From Saccharomycopsis fibuligera x Saccharomycopsis cf. fibuligera (taxonomy: Eukaryota; Ascomycota; Saccharomycetes; Ascoideales; Saccharomycopsidaceae): DNA of 64,000 nt. Both the position numbers and the translations under genes were made by a program. The DNA lies in the NCBI GenBank assembly GCA_001936135.1, contig CP012816.1:3469501-3533500 (forward strand), given 5' to 3'. The notes beneath the pieces were generated by a model. The model had not been told where the DNA came from. It saw nothing but the letters and a program-made list of their open reading frames with translations, and made no database searches. Shown here one piece after another: positions 1-13,178 of the stretch (the first letter of the stretch is position 1; each line of letters begins with the position of its first letter).

Positions 1-1
1 G

Positions 2-451
2 TCAACTTTAATCAAAACTGTGTTGTTGGACAGTAACGAAAAATATGATGACAATAAAGAAGATTATTCAGTTTCGTTAGCTAGCGCAGCACCAACATCA
101 ATTCCTGACAATAAAGATGACAATGCTGCTAAACTTCTACATTTGAGCCAGAAGTACATTACTTTGACTATCCTTGTGTCGAATGTGAAAAATCCATTCG
201 TGGTATCGACCCTTGCGCAGACTGATGTTATTGACAGCATTTTCACGATATTGAGACTATCTTTTAACTTGGTGGACCAGACTAATCAAAAGAGTGATAT
301 TAGTCAAGCTGAAGAATATAGTCTTAAGGGATTGAAAAATAATTTGAAGGTGTTCGTGTTCAAAGCTTATGAGTTCGTTACTAAGGAGGAAGAGTTGTTT
401 AAATTTATTCCTCAGTTTGAGGAGTTAATTGGCAAGGCTGCTAAGTTGTGA
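2..451 (+). CDS. C-terminal end of an unrecognised protein (5' truncated by window edge)
   Basis: The frame is open from base 2 to a TAA/TGA stop ending at 451 and has no ATG of its own, so this is the last ~149 codons of a gene that begins outside the window. The visible part starts with a low-complexity acidic and Ser-rich stretch. It continues as amphipathic helices rich in Leu, Val and Ile with regularly spaced charged residues, and ends in GKAAKL. This looks like the end of an alpha-helical (possibly HEAT-like) protein, but I do not recognise the family. ELC1 follows on the same strand after 267 bp. That it is a real coding end is fairly safe from length and composition; its function is unknown. 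Confidence 0.7.
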   Translation, partial: STLIKTVLLDSNEKYDDNKEDYSVSLASAAPTSIPDNKDDNAAKLLHLSQKYITLTILVSNVKNPFVVSTLAQTDVIDSIFTILRLSFNLVDQTNQKSDISQAEEYSLKGLKNNLKVFVFKAYEFVTKEEELFKFIPQFEELIGKAAKL

Positions 452-718
452 CTTCTTGCTTGGCAAATAATTTTCTTTTATTTAATAGACTCTATTTATA
501 AATAAATATTGAAGAACATATTATTTTTGTGGTGGAGTAGATTTATGTTGAGTGTCTGCTTATTTAATTCAAGAGTCAACAGTGCTCACAACCCGTTAGA
601 TATTTGATAGAGCATCGCGAAGATTTAAAAAGCAATATTAAGTTGAAATCATTAAAGGCTAGACAAATCTCAACAGTAACAACAACAACAATAGCAGCAG
701 CGATAGCAAGAAGCCAAC

Positions 719-1048
719 ATGTCTGACACGGATTTAGATTTAGAGAGTAAGCCTCGTTCTAAGTATGTCAAACTTGTCTCATCAGACGGCTTTGAATATA
801 TTGTGCTCCGCGATTTGGCAATGATCTCACCAACCCTTGCTTCAATGCTTGATGAGAATTTCGAGTTCAAAGAAAGCAGATTGAACAAGATTGTACTACG
901 AGAAATTGATGCACTTTTGTTACTGAAAATTGTCGACTATTTGTATTATCATCAGAAGTTTAGTGAGCTGGACGATGTGCCTGATTTTGAAATTCCTACG
1001 GAAATGGCGTTGGAATTGTTGGTGGCGGCAGATTTCTTGAACATTTGA
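719..1048 (+). CDS. ELC1: Elongin C
   Basis: This 109-residue protein has the Skp1/BTB-POZ fold of elongin C, the adaptor that joins BC-box proteins to cullins. In yeast it works with Ela1 in a ligase that polyubiquitylates stalled RNA polymerase II, and with Rad7. The diagnostic sequence is clear: VKLVSSDGFEY near residue 17, AMISPTL, and the C-terminal FEIPTEMALELLVAADFLNI block that nearly matches fungal and animal elongin C. It is about ten residues longer than the S. cerevisiae protein (99 aa) because of an acidic N-terminal tail. The ATG at 719 is the first in frame and is preceded by a CA-repeat-like leader. Codon 69 is CTG, at a position where human elongin C has Ser, which supports CTG-Ser decoding. 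Confidence 0.93.
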   Translation: MSDTDLDLESKPRSKYVKLVSSDGFEYIVLRDLAMISPTLASMLDENFEFKESRLNKIVLREIDALLLLKIVDYLYYHQKFSELDDVPDFEIPTEMALELLVAADFLNI

Positions 1049-2098
1049 ATGGTGCGCTTCTGTTAAATCTTATTCATTGGTGCCGGTATTAATAATAGGA
1101 TAACGAAGGTTTTCTGGTGGAAGCAAAAACCTTGGCACATCTTTTTTAAACAGGATTTCTTTTATCTAACGTTTGTGTTCATGGTTACGATGAGCAACAC
1201 TTTTGTCTTCATTTTCTCATTCCTGTATCAGTGGTTTGCCCAGAAATTTGGTACCTAGATGCAATATTTTGAATGTGGTCACCATGGTATGTGTGATTGA
1301 TTAGATCTATATATATGTTAAAAAAGACTTTGGAGCGGAATATTTATTTTGATAGCAATGGGAATACTGCCATGGTATTTTTATAAGCATAACATTGCTG
1401 TCAAACAACAACATAGTCATTGAACAGGCTTTATCAACCTGATAACGGTTTTAAGTCTTTGTGTGGTGAATTGCGTCATTAATCACAGTTTTTGAGTCTG
1501 TGTATGTTGTCTGCCTTTTGTGTTCCAAAGTTAACATAACTGTCGGCAAGCCATGGCTAGCGGGCTATATTCGATTGTTTGAATGTTATTAATCCTAGGA
1601 AAACTAATGTGCACCCTTACATTAGCTAACCCAGATGCATTTTTGGATTTTGAGCTTTGAGCTTTGAGCTTTGGTAGGCCCAAAACTTGTTTGTTTATAT
1701 ATATGCCCATCAAATGAATATTTACAGAAAATATGGGCGTTTAAATTTTGTAAGTAGTTATTTTTAAAGGCTTGCTACTTACTATCTTGTCAAATAATTA
1801 ACGCTTCGTAGAGAGTCAATCTACAAGTCCCGGCCAATCATCACTACAAAAGGGTGATTATTGAGATCCTCCACTGTATTCACAAATTCTTAGATAAGAA
1901 AGTTGATGCCAGTGAAATTGTTAACGTAAACGTAAACGAGAACTATTAACTAGCTAATCCTTTGCGGGTAAAGATCCCCAGTAAATAAACTTTCTAACAC
2001 CAAAACAATAGAAAAAAATTCCAGCCTCGTCCGTAACTAGGGTGCATTTTAACTGAAAACCCAGCCTCGATGAAATGGAATATCTGTAATCATCGAAG

Positions 2099-2446
2099 AC
2101 GCGTAACGACATAATTTATGTTTTTGCAGTTTCATGAATTTTTCAGCATTTCGTTTATTCACTAATAATAAACAAAAAACGAGAAGTACGCGTCGGCTCA
2201 TCGCCTTGTGCATCAGGATGCATAGTTATCTCCAAAATCATTTTAAACAACTTCACGAGTATAGCACCAAAAGAAACCTAAAAAAGAGGTTTAGTAAAAG
2301 TAACAACATATTCTAGAGTATTATTCTTCAAATGTCTTGATAATATTGTTCAATATATTGACAATTGAAAAAGTGCTTGAACGGTTAAGAGGTTCTGCAA
2401 ACTCATGCACAATCTTATGTGTATATTGAGATGCAAAACAACGCGT
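2099..2446. promoter_or_regulatory. Three MCB (ACGCGT) boxes upstream of RNR2
   Basis: Perfect ACGCGT hexamers lie at 2099-2104, 2188-2193 and 2441-2446, which is 578, 489 and 236 bp before the RNR2 ATG. ACGCGT is the MluI cell-cycle box bound by MBF (Mbp1/Swi6) and drives G1/S transcription of DNA-synthesis genes in yeasts. Three copies in 350 bp is far above the expectation for this AT-rich DNA. Regulation by MBF is inferred. Confidence 0.65.
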
Positions 2447-2458
2447 TATAAATTCTAC

Positions 2459-2463
<5 letters not shown>

Positions 2464-2496
<33 letters not shown>
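2464..2496. repeat. Poly(dT) tract, 33 bp
   Basis: This is an uninterrupted T run about 180 bp before the RNR2 start codon. Long poly(dA:dT) tracts exclude nucleosomes in yeast promoters, so it may help keep this promoter open. Confidence 0.9.
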
Positions 2497-2676
2497 CAGG
2501 TTCATTTTGATGTACAGTTTAGGCGTCAGGTTACGTAGAAAACATTTTTCGAAAAAGTATAACTAGAGAAGGATTGCCGGCTTTTTGTTCATGTTTTCAT
2601 TTTTGTTCTTATTAAATATTGATTCTTTACTAGCATACTTTTTCACATATTTACAATCTAATTATCATTATTTATA

Positions 2677-3834
2677 ATGTCCACTGCTCAAATAAATAAC
2701 CTCACAGACTCTATTGCCAATATGGAAATTGAAGCCAAAATTCAAGCTGCTGCCGCTAAGAAACAAGGAGTGCATGTTGTTTCGGAGACTGAACATAAAA
2801 AGTTTTTGAATAAACATGCTGTGCACAGACATCAACTAAAAGCTAAAGAACTTAACGAACCATTGTTGAAAGAAAACAAACGTAGGTTTGTCTTGATGCC
2901 AATCAAGTATCATGAAATTTGGCAAATGTACAAGAAGGCAGAAGCTTCTTTTTGGACTGCTGAAGAGATCGACTTGAGTAAAGATATTCAAGACTGGAAT
3001 GACAAATTGAATGCCAACGAAAGATATTTTCTCTCTAGAGTGTTGGCTTTCTTTGCTGCTAGTGATGGTATTGTCAATGAAAACTTGGTTGAAAACTTTT
3101 CTGCTGAAGTGCAGTGTCCAGAAGCCAAATTTTTTTATGGTTTCCAAATTATGATGGAAAACATTCACTCTGAAACCTATTCTTTGTTAATTGACACTTA
3201 CATCAAGGATCCAAAAGAATCTGAGTACTTATTCAATGCCATTGAAACTATTCCATGTATCAAGCAAAAGGCCGACTGGGCTTTGAGATGGATCAACGAT
3301 GATGAAGCTTTATTTGGTGAAAGATTGGTTGCTTTTGCTGCTGTTGAAGGTATTTTCTTTTCTGGTTCTTTCGCTTCTATCTTCTGGTTGAAGAAGAGAG
3401 GTTTAATGCCCGGGTTGACTTTCTCCAACGAACTTATCTCCCGGGATGAAGGTTTGCACACAGACTTTGCCTGTTTATTGTTTTCCCATTTGGAAAACAA
3501 GCCGCCAGCAGAAATTGTTGAAAAGATTATCACTGAAGCAGTTGATATTGAAAAAGAGTACTTCACAGATGCTTTGCCAGTTTCGTTGTTGGGTATGAAC
3601 TGCAAATTGATGTGCCAATATGTTGAGTTCGTTGCTGACAGATTGTTGGTGTCATTGGGTAACAAGAAGGTGTATAACGTAAGCAATCCATTCGATTTCA
3701 TGGAAAATATTTCATTAGCTGGTAAGACCAATTTCTTTGAAAAGAGAGTCTCTGATTACCAAAAAGCTGGTGTTATGGCTAAAAGCGGTAGTGAACAGGA
3801 AGAGGCAGGTTTCACTTTTGATGACGACTTTTAA
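2677..3834 (+). CDS. RNR2: Ribonucleoside-diphosphate reductase small subunit
   Basis: This is the class Ia R2 subunit that houses the di-iron tyrosyl radical used to reduce NDPs to dNDPs. The 385-residue protein aligns end to end with S. cerevisiae Rnr2. Metal ligands and radical site are visible: D130 in FFAASDG, E161 and H164 in MENIHSE, radical Tyr Y168, and later E and H ligands in the [12 protein letters not shown] block near residue 252. The C-terminal tail FTFDDDF is the flexible peptide that docks on the large subunit. These ligands make it the catalytic Rnr2 type, not the ligand-poor Rnr4 type. I found no CTG codon in the gene. The ATG at 2677 gives the family-typical N-terminus. 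The promoter carries MCB boxes, consistent with S-phase expression. Confidence 0.97.
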   Translation: MSTAQINNLTDSIANMEIEAKIQAAAAKKQGVHVVSETEHKKFLNKHAVHRHQLKAKELNEPLLKENKRRFVLMPIKYHEIWQMYKKAEASFWTAEEIDLSKDIQDWNDKLNANERYFLSRVLAFFAASDGIVNENLVENFSAEVQCPEAKFFYGFQIMMENIHSETYSLLIDTYIKDPKESEYLFNAIETIPCIKQKADWALRWINDDEALFGERLVAFAAVEGIFFSGSFASIFWLKKRGLMPGLTFSNELISRDEGLHTDFACLLFSHLENKPPAEIVEKIITEAVDIEKEYFTDALPVSLLGMNCKLMCQYVEFVADRLLVSLGNKKVYNVSNPFDFMENISLAGKTNFFEKRVSDYQKAGVMAKSGSEQEEAGFTFDDDF

Positions 3835-7159
<3,325 letters not shown>

Positions 7160-7318
7160 AGTTTCAACAAAAAATTAATGCACTCTATTCACTTTTAACT
7201 TCTTGCTTTTTTATATTTTCCCTTAATCATTTTCTCTCAGTTTCTCCGCTCATTTATTTGTAAAATTACTTTTCACTATTTTCCTGCATTAATTTGACTT
7301 CTTTTCATTCTGAATCTC

Positions 7319-7370
<52 letters not shown>

Positions 7371-7906
7371 CATTATTATTATTATTATCATTATCATTAT
7401 TGTTATTATTATTATTTTTTTTTTTTTTTTTTTTTTGATTTTCTATCTTGATTTCATCATTTTCTTCATTTGTAGGTTCTATCATTATTTTGAATATGGT
7501 TTGTTTGTTTTTTTTACATTGATAAATAGTTTCTAAAGTTTCTTAAGTTTCTACTGTTTTTTAAATCTGATTTGCTATTTTACATTTTTTAGTTATACTC
7601 AATATTCACTTTTCTTAATTCTATAAAAGCGCCTTGGATAAATAATTTACTAAAAGTCTAGTCTTTTTTTTTCAGATTTCTCAGTTCTTTATCCTGTTTT
7701 GGTTTTCTCTTTTTGGACAGCTGGTAGACATATAGGTTGTATATAGCATTTTTCTTCATTTGACTACTATATATTATCTTCCTAAACATACATGACTTGC
7801 AAGTAAAAAGCTTTGATCGACACCATAGTATATTAATGAAAAACGCGCATTAAATTTATAAAACAAAAGAATCAAAAATCTTAGTACTCCAACCCCTTTA
7901 AAAATA
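7160..7906. other. Convergent 3' region SKY1/COG6
   Basis: This gap lies between two converging genes. Apart from the ATT microsatellite (listed separately) it is AT-rich 3'-UTR-like sequence with several T tracts. No gene was seen. Confidence 0.6.
7323..7436. repeat. (ATT)n microsatellite followed by poly(T)
   Basis: About 16 perfect ATT units are followed by interrupted ATT/CATT units up to ~7415 and a T run of ~22. The repeat lies just downstream of SKY1 and is not translated. Confidence 0.9.
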
Positions 7907-10606
7907 TCAAGGCTCTATGTCTGAGTCTAGAGCATTTTCGATATTTAAAGCACTATTCTTATCCGTTTCCACTGTGTGTACCTGTTGTTGCATATATGCC
8001 TTCTCGACTCCCAACAACGTGGCAACTTCGACTTCATTCCAAGTGAGTATTCTTTCATTTTCTGTCACAACATTATTGAATTCAATCACCACTAAAGTGT
8101 GGAAGATTTTGTAAAGGTTTACAAATTTCAAGAATGCTGATTCTGTTACTTGAGAAGATATCATTGGCGAAGATATCTGGCTAATGTTGATAAGTGTTGG
8201 ATGTGAAAATACATCAGGGATGAAAACTTGAAGATTTGCGTTTATGTCCTGCAATGCGGTCGTGTTGAAATGGGTTTCTGAGTTTTTTACAACTGGTTGA
8301 TACATCGTATAATTTACGTTGACTTTACTGCTGGTTTCATTTTCAATGAACTTTTCAATTGGGTATATCTTGTTGATTTCTTTTTCAATATCTGCTAGCT
8401 TGGCTTCTTCTAGCAAAAGATTATATACCGTTAAAGATAGTTCTTCTGTTTCTCTCAATAATGTCTCATTAAGACTTTCATACTTTTCATTCAAAAGAGT
8501 CACTGTGAGAATCTTGCTGCTTATCAAGTCTAAGCAATTAATCTTGACAACAGATGCACAATCTGGCGACAAGTCTGAGTTTTGTACTTGAGTCTCGACA
8601 AATTCAAATGGTTTATCTATTATCAAAGTGATCAATTTATCAATCAGTTCTTTGTCGAGACCCATAAATGATGAACTATTGTTCAGGGCAGTATTATGAG
8701 ACAAATTTCTCAAGACGCCTTGTATATCACTTAAATAATCAATAACCCAATCTGGAGGCTGTAAATCATATTGGTCGATTTTTTGCATTAAGACCTGAGA
8801 ATTATCGCCGGATATATGATTTATCTTGCTGTGCAATATCGTGAAAATTCGTTCTTGTAATGATGTTTGTAAGCTATTCAATGTCCCGATTACTGCAGGC
8901 ATAGTTTCATCCGTAGGCGTTTTATCACTACTACTTAATTGTTTGCTGAACATCATTTTATACAATTCCAAGGACTCGTACAAGTGATTAATAATAAAAA
9001 CATCAGATTGTGAGCGCACCACCTGTTCAAGTTTTAATTTGAGGGGGGTTGACAAGACGCCAACCACCATGTTAAGAATGTATAATTCAAGTTCATCAAC
9101 ATTAATTACACCATTATAAGTGTATGGGCTATTTTCATCACCACCTTCTTTGAATAATAAGTCCAAGACTTCCTTTTCACTAACAATTAATGAATGTACA
9201 GAAGCAAGCAAATCACCAACATACCTCATTGGATCATGAAGAGATGAAAATAGCTGAGTATCATTTTCTCTCATCAAGGTCTCGAATTCGGAGGTTAGCG
9301 AGCGGGTTTTAATCATCTTTATATTTTTGACTAGTTCTTTCAAAGTATTGTTTGAAGATATCACTTCCGTGAGAGGTGGTAGCGTTTGCGTCAGCAACAG
9401 ATTGGGATCTTCCTGGGAAGAAACGACAGAAAGTATATCACCTTTAGAAACTGATTTCAAGATAAGCTTTATGCACTGCTTCAAATTGACAAAATCATCT
9501 TTTTTCAATTCGCTAAGGTGATCAAGTTTTTTGTTGACATGATAATTGACATTATTTAAAGCTTTATCAATTAGAATTTTGACCTGGTTCATAATATCCA
9601 AGCCTATTTTGGTATTAGTCATGGATAATAGCAAGTAACATTTGTTATAAATTTCTTCTGCCTTATTGAAACTGTCATAAAATTCTTCTTTGATTTCGAC
9701 GCCTGGGGATTCTAGTAAATATCTCTCGTACTCGTTCAACTGAAATTCTTTTTTAAAGCTTAGAAGTAAGCTTTTTTTTATCGCAATTTCATCCTTTTCA
9801 GTTTTTAATTTTTTTAATCTTGTTAGGTTAAAGTTTTCATTTTGCTTAAAGGTTTTTTCATTGAAGGTATTGAGGTTTTGGAATTCCTTCAGCAACTGAT
9901 CATTGATATTAGTTAGATTTTCTAAGTTTCTGTTTAATTCAAGTAAATTTGTGTAAACCGGTTGAAATTGACGCAAAGCGAATAACTTTTCATTTAAGTA
10001 CTCATTAAAAATATTGTTTCTCAACTTTCTCCTGGAAACAGAACCTAATAGACCAGGCTGAATAAGCAAATTGTAGTCTTTACTGATGTCGCCAATATTA
10101 TCGTTACCTGAGCTAGACAAACTCAAATAGTTTTTGTTCTCTAGCAATTGTAAGCTGGCCTTTATCGAACTATCATTACTGTCAGCTAAAGTTACATTCA
10201 CTTTATTAGCTAGCATGGATGGATTGTTCAAAATCTTGGTTAATTTTTCAGATAAGGCGTTTGTCTTTCTAGTAGCATCATCAACATGAGCCAGTAATAC
10301 ATGTCCGGTTACTTCACGTTCAGATTGTTCCAAAAGATGGATAGACAACCTTGCATATTTTTCAGCTAAAGCATCAGGCAGCTGCTCATTGTTATCAAAG
10401 TTGCTATTTTGATTTAATGAGTTAGATTTTCTGTTCAAATTTGAAAGAAGTGAAAACCTGTTACTGAATTTCTTGGTGAAGTCTTCTTTTAGTAGGGCAG
10501 AACCTCCTGATTCGGTAGAAGATAAATTAGTTGGAGCAGGCGTAGTGGGAAGAGACAGTCTATTGTCTTCCGTGGTTTCTAAATCATAGTCATAGAAGAA
10601 GTCCAT
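7907..10606 (-). CDS. COG6: Conserved oligomeric Golgi complex subunit 6
   Basis: Cog6 belongs to lobe B (Cog5-8) of the COG tether, which captures retrograde vesicles at the Golgi. The 899-residue protein (S. cerevisiae 839) is almost wholly alpha-helical. The strongest signature is DPMRYVGDLLASVHSL followed by SEKEVLDLLF near residue 457, the counterpart of the highly conserved DP.RYVGDMLAWLHQ block of human COG6. N-terminal to it are coiled-coil segments (about residues 200-300) with LxxLNRNLENL repeats, as expected for CATCHR-type tethers. The first ~70 residues are Ser/Asn-rich and disordered. It diverges from the dynactin p62 gene across ~415 bp. Identification is confident from the signature and overall length. 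Confidence 0.9.
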   Translation of the reverse strand: MDFFYDYDLETTEDNRLSLPTTPAPTNLSSTESGGSALLKEDFTKKFSNRFSLLSNLNRKSNSLNQNSNFDNNEQLPDALAEKYARLSIHLLEQSEREVTGHVLLAHVDDATRKTNALSEKLTKILNNPSMLANKVNVTLADSNDSSIKASLQLLENKNYLSLSSSGNDNIGDISKDYNLLIQPGLLGSVSRRKLRNNIFNEYLNEKLFALRQFQPVYTNLLELNRNLENLTNINDQLLKEFQNLNTFNEKTFKQNENFNLTRLKKLKTEKDEIAIKKSLLLSFKKEFQLNEYERYLLESPGVEIKEEFYDSFNKAEEIYNKCYLLLSMTNTKIGLDIMNQVKILIDKALNNVNYHVNKKLDHLSELKKDDFVNLKQCIKLILKSVSKGDILSVVSSQEDPNLLLTQTLPPLTEVISSNNTLKELVKNIKMIKTRSLTSEFETLMRENDTQLFSSLHDPMRYVGDLLASVHSLIVSEKEVLDLLFKEGGDENSPYTYNGVINVDELELYILNMVVGVLSTPLKLKLEQVVRSQSDVFIINHLYESLELYKMMFSKQLSSSDKTPTDETMPAVIGTLNSLQTSLQERIFTILHSKINHISGDNSQVLMQKIDQYDLQPPDWVIDYLSDIQGVLRNLSHNTALNNSSSFMGLDKELIDKLITLIIDKPFEFVETQVQNSDLSPDCASVVKINCLDLISSKILTVTLLNEKYESLNETLLRETEELSLTVYNLLLEEAKLADIEKEINKIYPIEKFIENETSSKVNVNYTMYQPVVKNSETHFNTTALQDINANLQVFIPDVFSHPTLINISQISSPMISSQVTESAFLKFVNLYKIFHTLVVIEFNNVVTENERILTWNEVEVATLLGVEKAYMQQQVHTVETDKNSALNIENALDSDIEP

Positions 10607-11021
10607 GATATCCTGTACCCTAGCAAGCTTGGAATTGGTCTTTCCATGCCTTTTTGTAGCACTAATGAAGGACTATTATGCAAAGCTTCAACTTGTTGTG
10701 CTGTTGATTTTCAAGCGTGGACTATGAGGGCACAACATTATTGCTAAGTGGACGCTTTTGATACTATTCACTATGGCAGTAATGAAACAAGGCACTGGTG
10801 AAGTTGAGCAGTATAATACAAACTTTGGTATAATTCTTACGATATCAAGCAGTCACTCGTACTGCGCCAAACTTGGCATTTCTGATTATTGTACACGGTT
10901 GTGTTTCTGTTGCTTCACAAAGAATCAGAAAAAGGGAGCGAAAAACGAATAATCAAAAAGAAAAAAAAAAACAGAATTAGTGTCCAAAGGCCAGGTCATT
11001 CAGTAGAGTATTTGAATATCA
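10607..11021. promoter_or_regulatory. Shared divergent promoter region COG6 / dynactin p62
   Basis: These 415 bp separate two divergent start codons. I see no recognised factor site. An A-rich stretch (10955-10975) precedes the p62 start. Confidence 0.5.
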
Positions 11022-12860
11022 ATGGATCTCGGACGAATAAAAAAAATGGCTCCTCGAATAACAATATACTGCCCTTGCAATGAAAAAGGCGCGTTTTCAC
11101 AAGATTCAAGCATTGAATCATCAACAAAGACAGAAATACTTGCTGCAATCAAAGATCCACAGAACAATCACACCGCTTCAAGCCTTCTATTTTGCAGTGA
11201 ATGCCAGTCAATAAGATGCCGAAAATGTGTGGAGCCTCAATTTCTAATAAACTATTGTCCACATTGTCTATCACCATCTAATCATGAATACAATTATTGT
11301 ACACGGAACTGTTGTGAATGTCCTCTTTGTAGTTCCAACTTGACAATAACCGCATCTTCTGAGCAGCATCCCGATGGCAATAAGGCGTTTATCTTTAAAT
11401 GCTCTTCGTGTTTTTACAGGTACAACACAGGCCCATTGAACAAACCAAAAAGTTTGTCGAGTTTCATCAGATCAAAAATTAGTAGCAGTCAGTATTATAC
11501 GCAATTTTCAAATTTGCAAAAGATACACATTACTGGCGATGGTGGTTTGAAACTGAAACACTGGAATAAAAGGCCGGCGGCTAATTTGAACAATTTGATT
11601 CAAAACTTGCGGAATCAAAACTTTGAGGATGAGTTTACGATCCCGTTTGATGAAAAGAATGACGTTGAAGAAGCAAAGCATTTTCTGAACTTGAGATCTA
11701 GTGAAACTATAATACCCTACAGGCAGTACCTAAAAACACAAACGCAGTATTCACTAGACAGTTATAAAAAGACCCGCTACATTAATAAAGATGTAGGCAA
11801 GAACGAAAATCAAAAAAACGCTAGTAAATTTAATTTCCAAGATTTAATGCCACTCCCAAAAAAGTTGAAATCGAAAAAGTTACTCAAATGCAAAGTTTGT
11901 AGATCAAACTTAATTGTGCCCAATACAGAAGAAATTGCATTCAAGTTTATGAAGACCTCTAATGCTGGTGATGTTTTGCCGCTTATGCAAATAGACTCAT
12001 TTCCTAATCATACAAACGTTTTGCAAATAGACAATACTCTAAAGTTTATGCTTAGTTTTAAGAATCCCAACTTGCACAAAAAAGTTAGTGTTCTGATCTC
12101 CACCTTTGATGAAAGCCATAGCGAACATCACACGAAAGTCAATCTTCCTTGCAATAGATTCGTACTTGGAAAACTTATCAGCGTGCTTACTGACAAAGAT
12201 CAAGAAACATTCAAAGATACAAAGGACGACGCAAAGATCCACGCTAAAATTAACCTGCCGGAGGTTTTCATAAAAACCATACCTACAGTAAGTTTAAGAA
12301 AGACTACGAGACTTTCGAGAGTGGAACTTTTAGCAAGAGCAGCAAATAATCCATTTTGGGAAAAAATGGATGAGACAAGAAGCCCTAGTCCTAATGACGG
12401 TCATAAGGGAAGTCAAAATGAAGGTTTGGGTTCACCAACAAAGTCCAACATAGGAATCCCAGGATCAGGATCACTTAATAGCAAAAATCCATATCACAAT
12501 TTGCCTAAATTGAATCCCTTGACTTCTGCGCCCTATATAGCAGCACAAAACTTGTCTAGACACTCCATCACTTCGTCTCAGGAAAGTCTTCAAGCCCAAC
12601 TTGAAAAATCAAACACAGATTTAAGCAAAAGTGGAAGCAACTCTAAATTGAACAACTTAACTATGATCGAGAATGATCAGCCATTGGATAGTGGGGCAAG
12701 CTGGTGTAGCATTGTCATGAATGTTTCCCTTTCACATTACCAAGAACATGACTATGACTTGGAAATTCCGCTATTTCTCAGTGTTGACATAGAGGGCAAG
12801 CTATGCGGGTACTGGACTGTGGCTCGACTTGGCAAAGTTTCTGTAGGTAAAAAAGTTTGA
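11022..12860 (+). CDS. Dynactin subunit p62 (DCTN4 / RO-2 type)
   Basis: p62 sits in the pointed-end complex of the dynactin Arp1 filament and helps link dynein to cargo. The 612-residue protein shows the p62 zinc-binding head: C17/C19, then LLFCSECQSIRCRKC, NYCPHCL, NCCECPLC and FKCSSCFYRY within the first ~145 residues. These match the spacing in animal DCTN4. A second Cys pair in LLKCKVCRSNL (about residue 290) begins the beta-rich C-terminal half, and KFMLSFKNPNLHKKVSVL corresponds to the DCTN4 TLTNPVENLTHVTL region. An insertion rich in Ser/Asn/Pro (about residues 450-560) precedes the final strands. Two in-frame ATGs (11022 and 11046) are possible starts; the second (MAPRITIYCPC) fits the family better. 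S. cerevisiae has no p62, so its presence here is notable. Confidence 0.88.
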   Translation: MDLGRIKKMAPRITIYCPCNEKGAFSQDSSIESSTKTEILAAIKDPQNNHTASSLLFCSECQSIRCRKCVEPQFLINYCPHCLSPSNHEYNYCTRNCCECPLCSSNLTITASSEQHPDGNKAFIFKCSSCFYRYNTGPLNKPKSLSSFIRSKISSSQYYTQFSNLQKIHITGDGGLKLKHWNKRPAANLNNLIQNLRNQNFEDEFTIPFDEKNDVEEAKHFLNLRSSETIIPYRQYLKTQTQYSLDSYKKTRYINKDVGKNENQKNASKFNFQDLMPLPKKLKSKKLLKCKVCRSNLIVPNTEEIAFKFMKTSNAGDVLPLMQIDSFPNHTNVLQIDNTLKFMLSFKNPNLHKKVSVLISTFDESHSEHHTKVNLPCNRFVLGKLISVLTDKDQETFKDTKDDAKIHAKINLPEVFIKTIPTVSLRKTTRLSRVELLARAANNPFWEKMDETRSPSPNDGHKGSQNEGLGSPTKSNIGIPGSGSLNSKNPYHNLPKLNPLTSAPYIAAQNLSRHSITSSQESLQAQLEKSNTDLSKSGSNSKLNNLTMIENDQPLDSGASWCSIVMNVSLSHYQEHDYDLEIPLFLSVDIEGKLCGYWTVARLGKVSVGKKV

Positions 12861-13178
12861 AAATATCTTACTAATTGAAATTAATCTTGATAATAATCAT
12901 GCTTCTTGTCTTTGCAGTGTATATATTGCCGTAGTGATGGCATATCCGTCTATGCAGGCTTCTGCATGGTATTTTCCTAAAACGGTAAAAAGTAAATAAT
13001 GCGCATCGCAGCAAGTAAAAAATGTCAAATTAACGTCAAACGATCAGTAGCTCCACTGCACTCTTCTTTCTTTCTGTTCTCCTTTGCTTTGAGGCTCGTT
13101 AATCTTGTAAAAGAAAAGAAAGATTAAAAAAACCCCACCAACAATATCTATTAGTATCGTACATACACACCACCAAAA
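12861..13178. other. Intergenic region dynactin p62 - CDC14-like
   Basis: This is about 320 bp of AT-rich sequence ending in a CA-rich leader directly before the next ATG. It presumably holds the promoter of the downstream gene; no element was recognised. Confidence 0.5.

Larger units (their letters stand above)
1049..2676. other. Gene-free 1.6 kb upstream region of RNR2
   Basis: No convincing ORF lies here. The region holds a short tandem TTTGAGC-type repeat near 1648-1675, three ACGCGT boxes (listed separately) and a T homopolymer at 2464-2496. It probably includes the ELC1 3' end and the RNR2 promoter. Confidence 0.6.
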
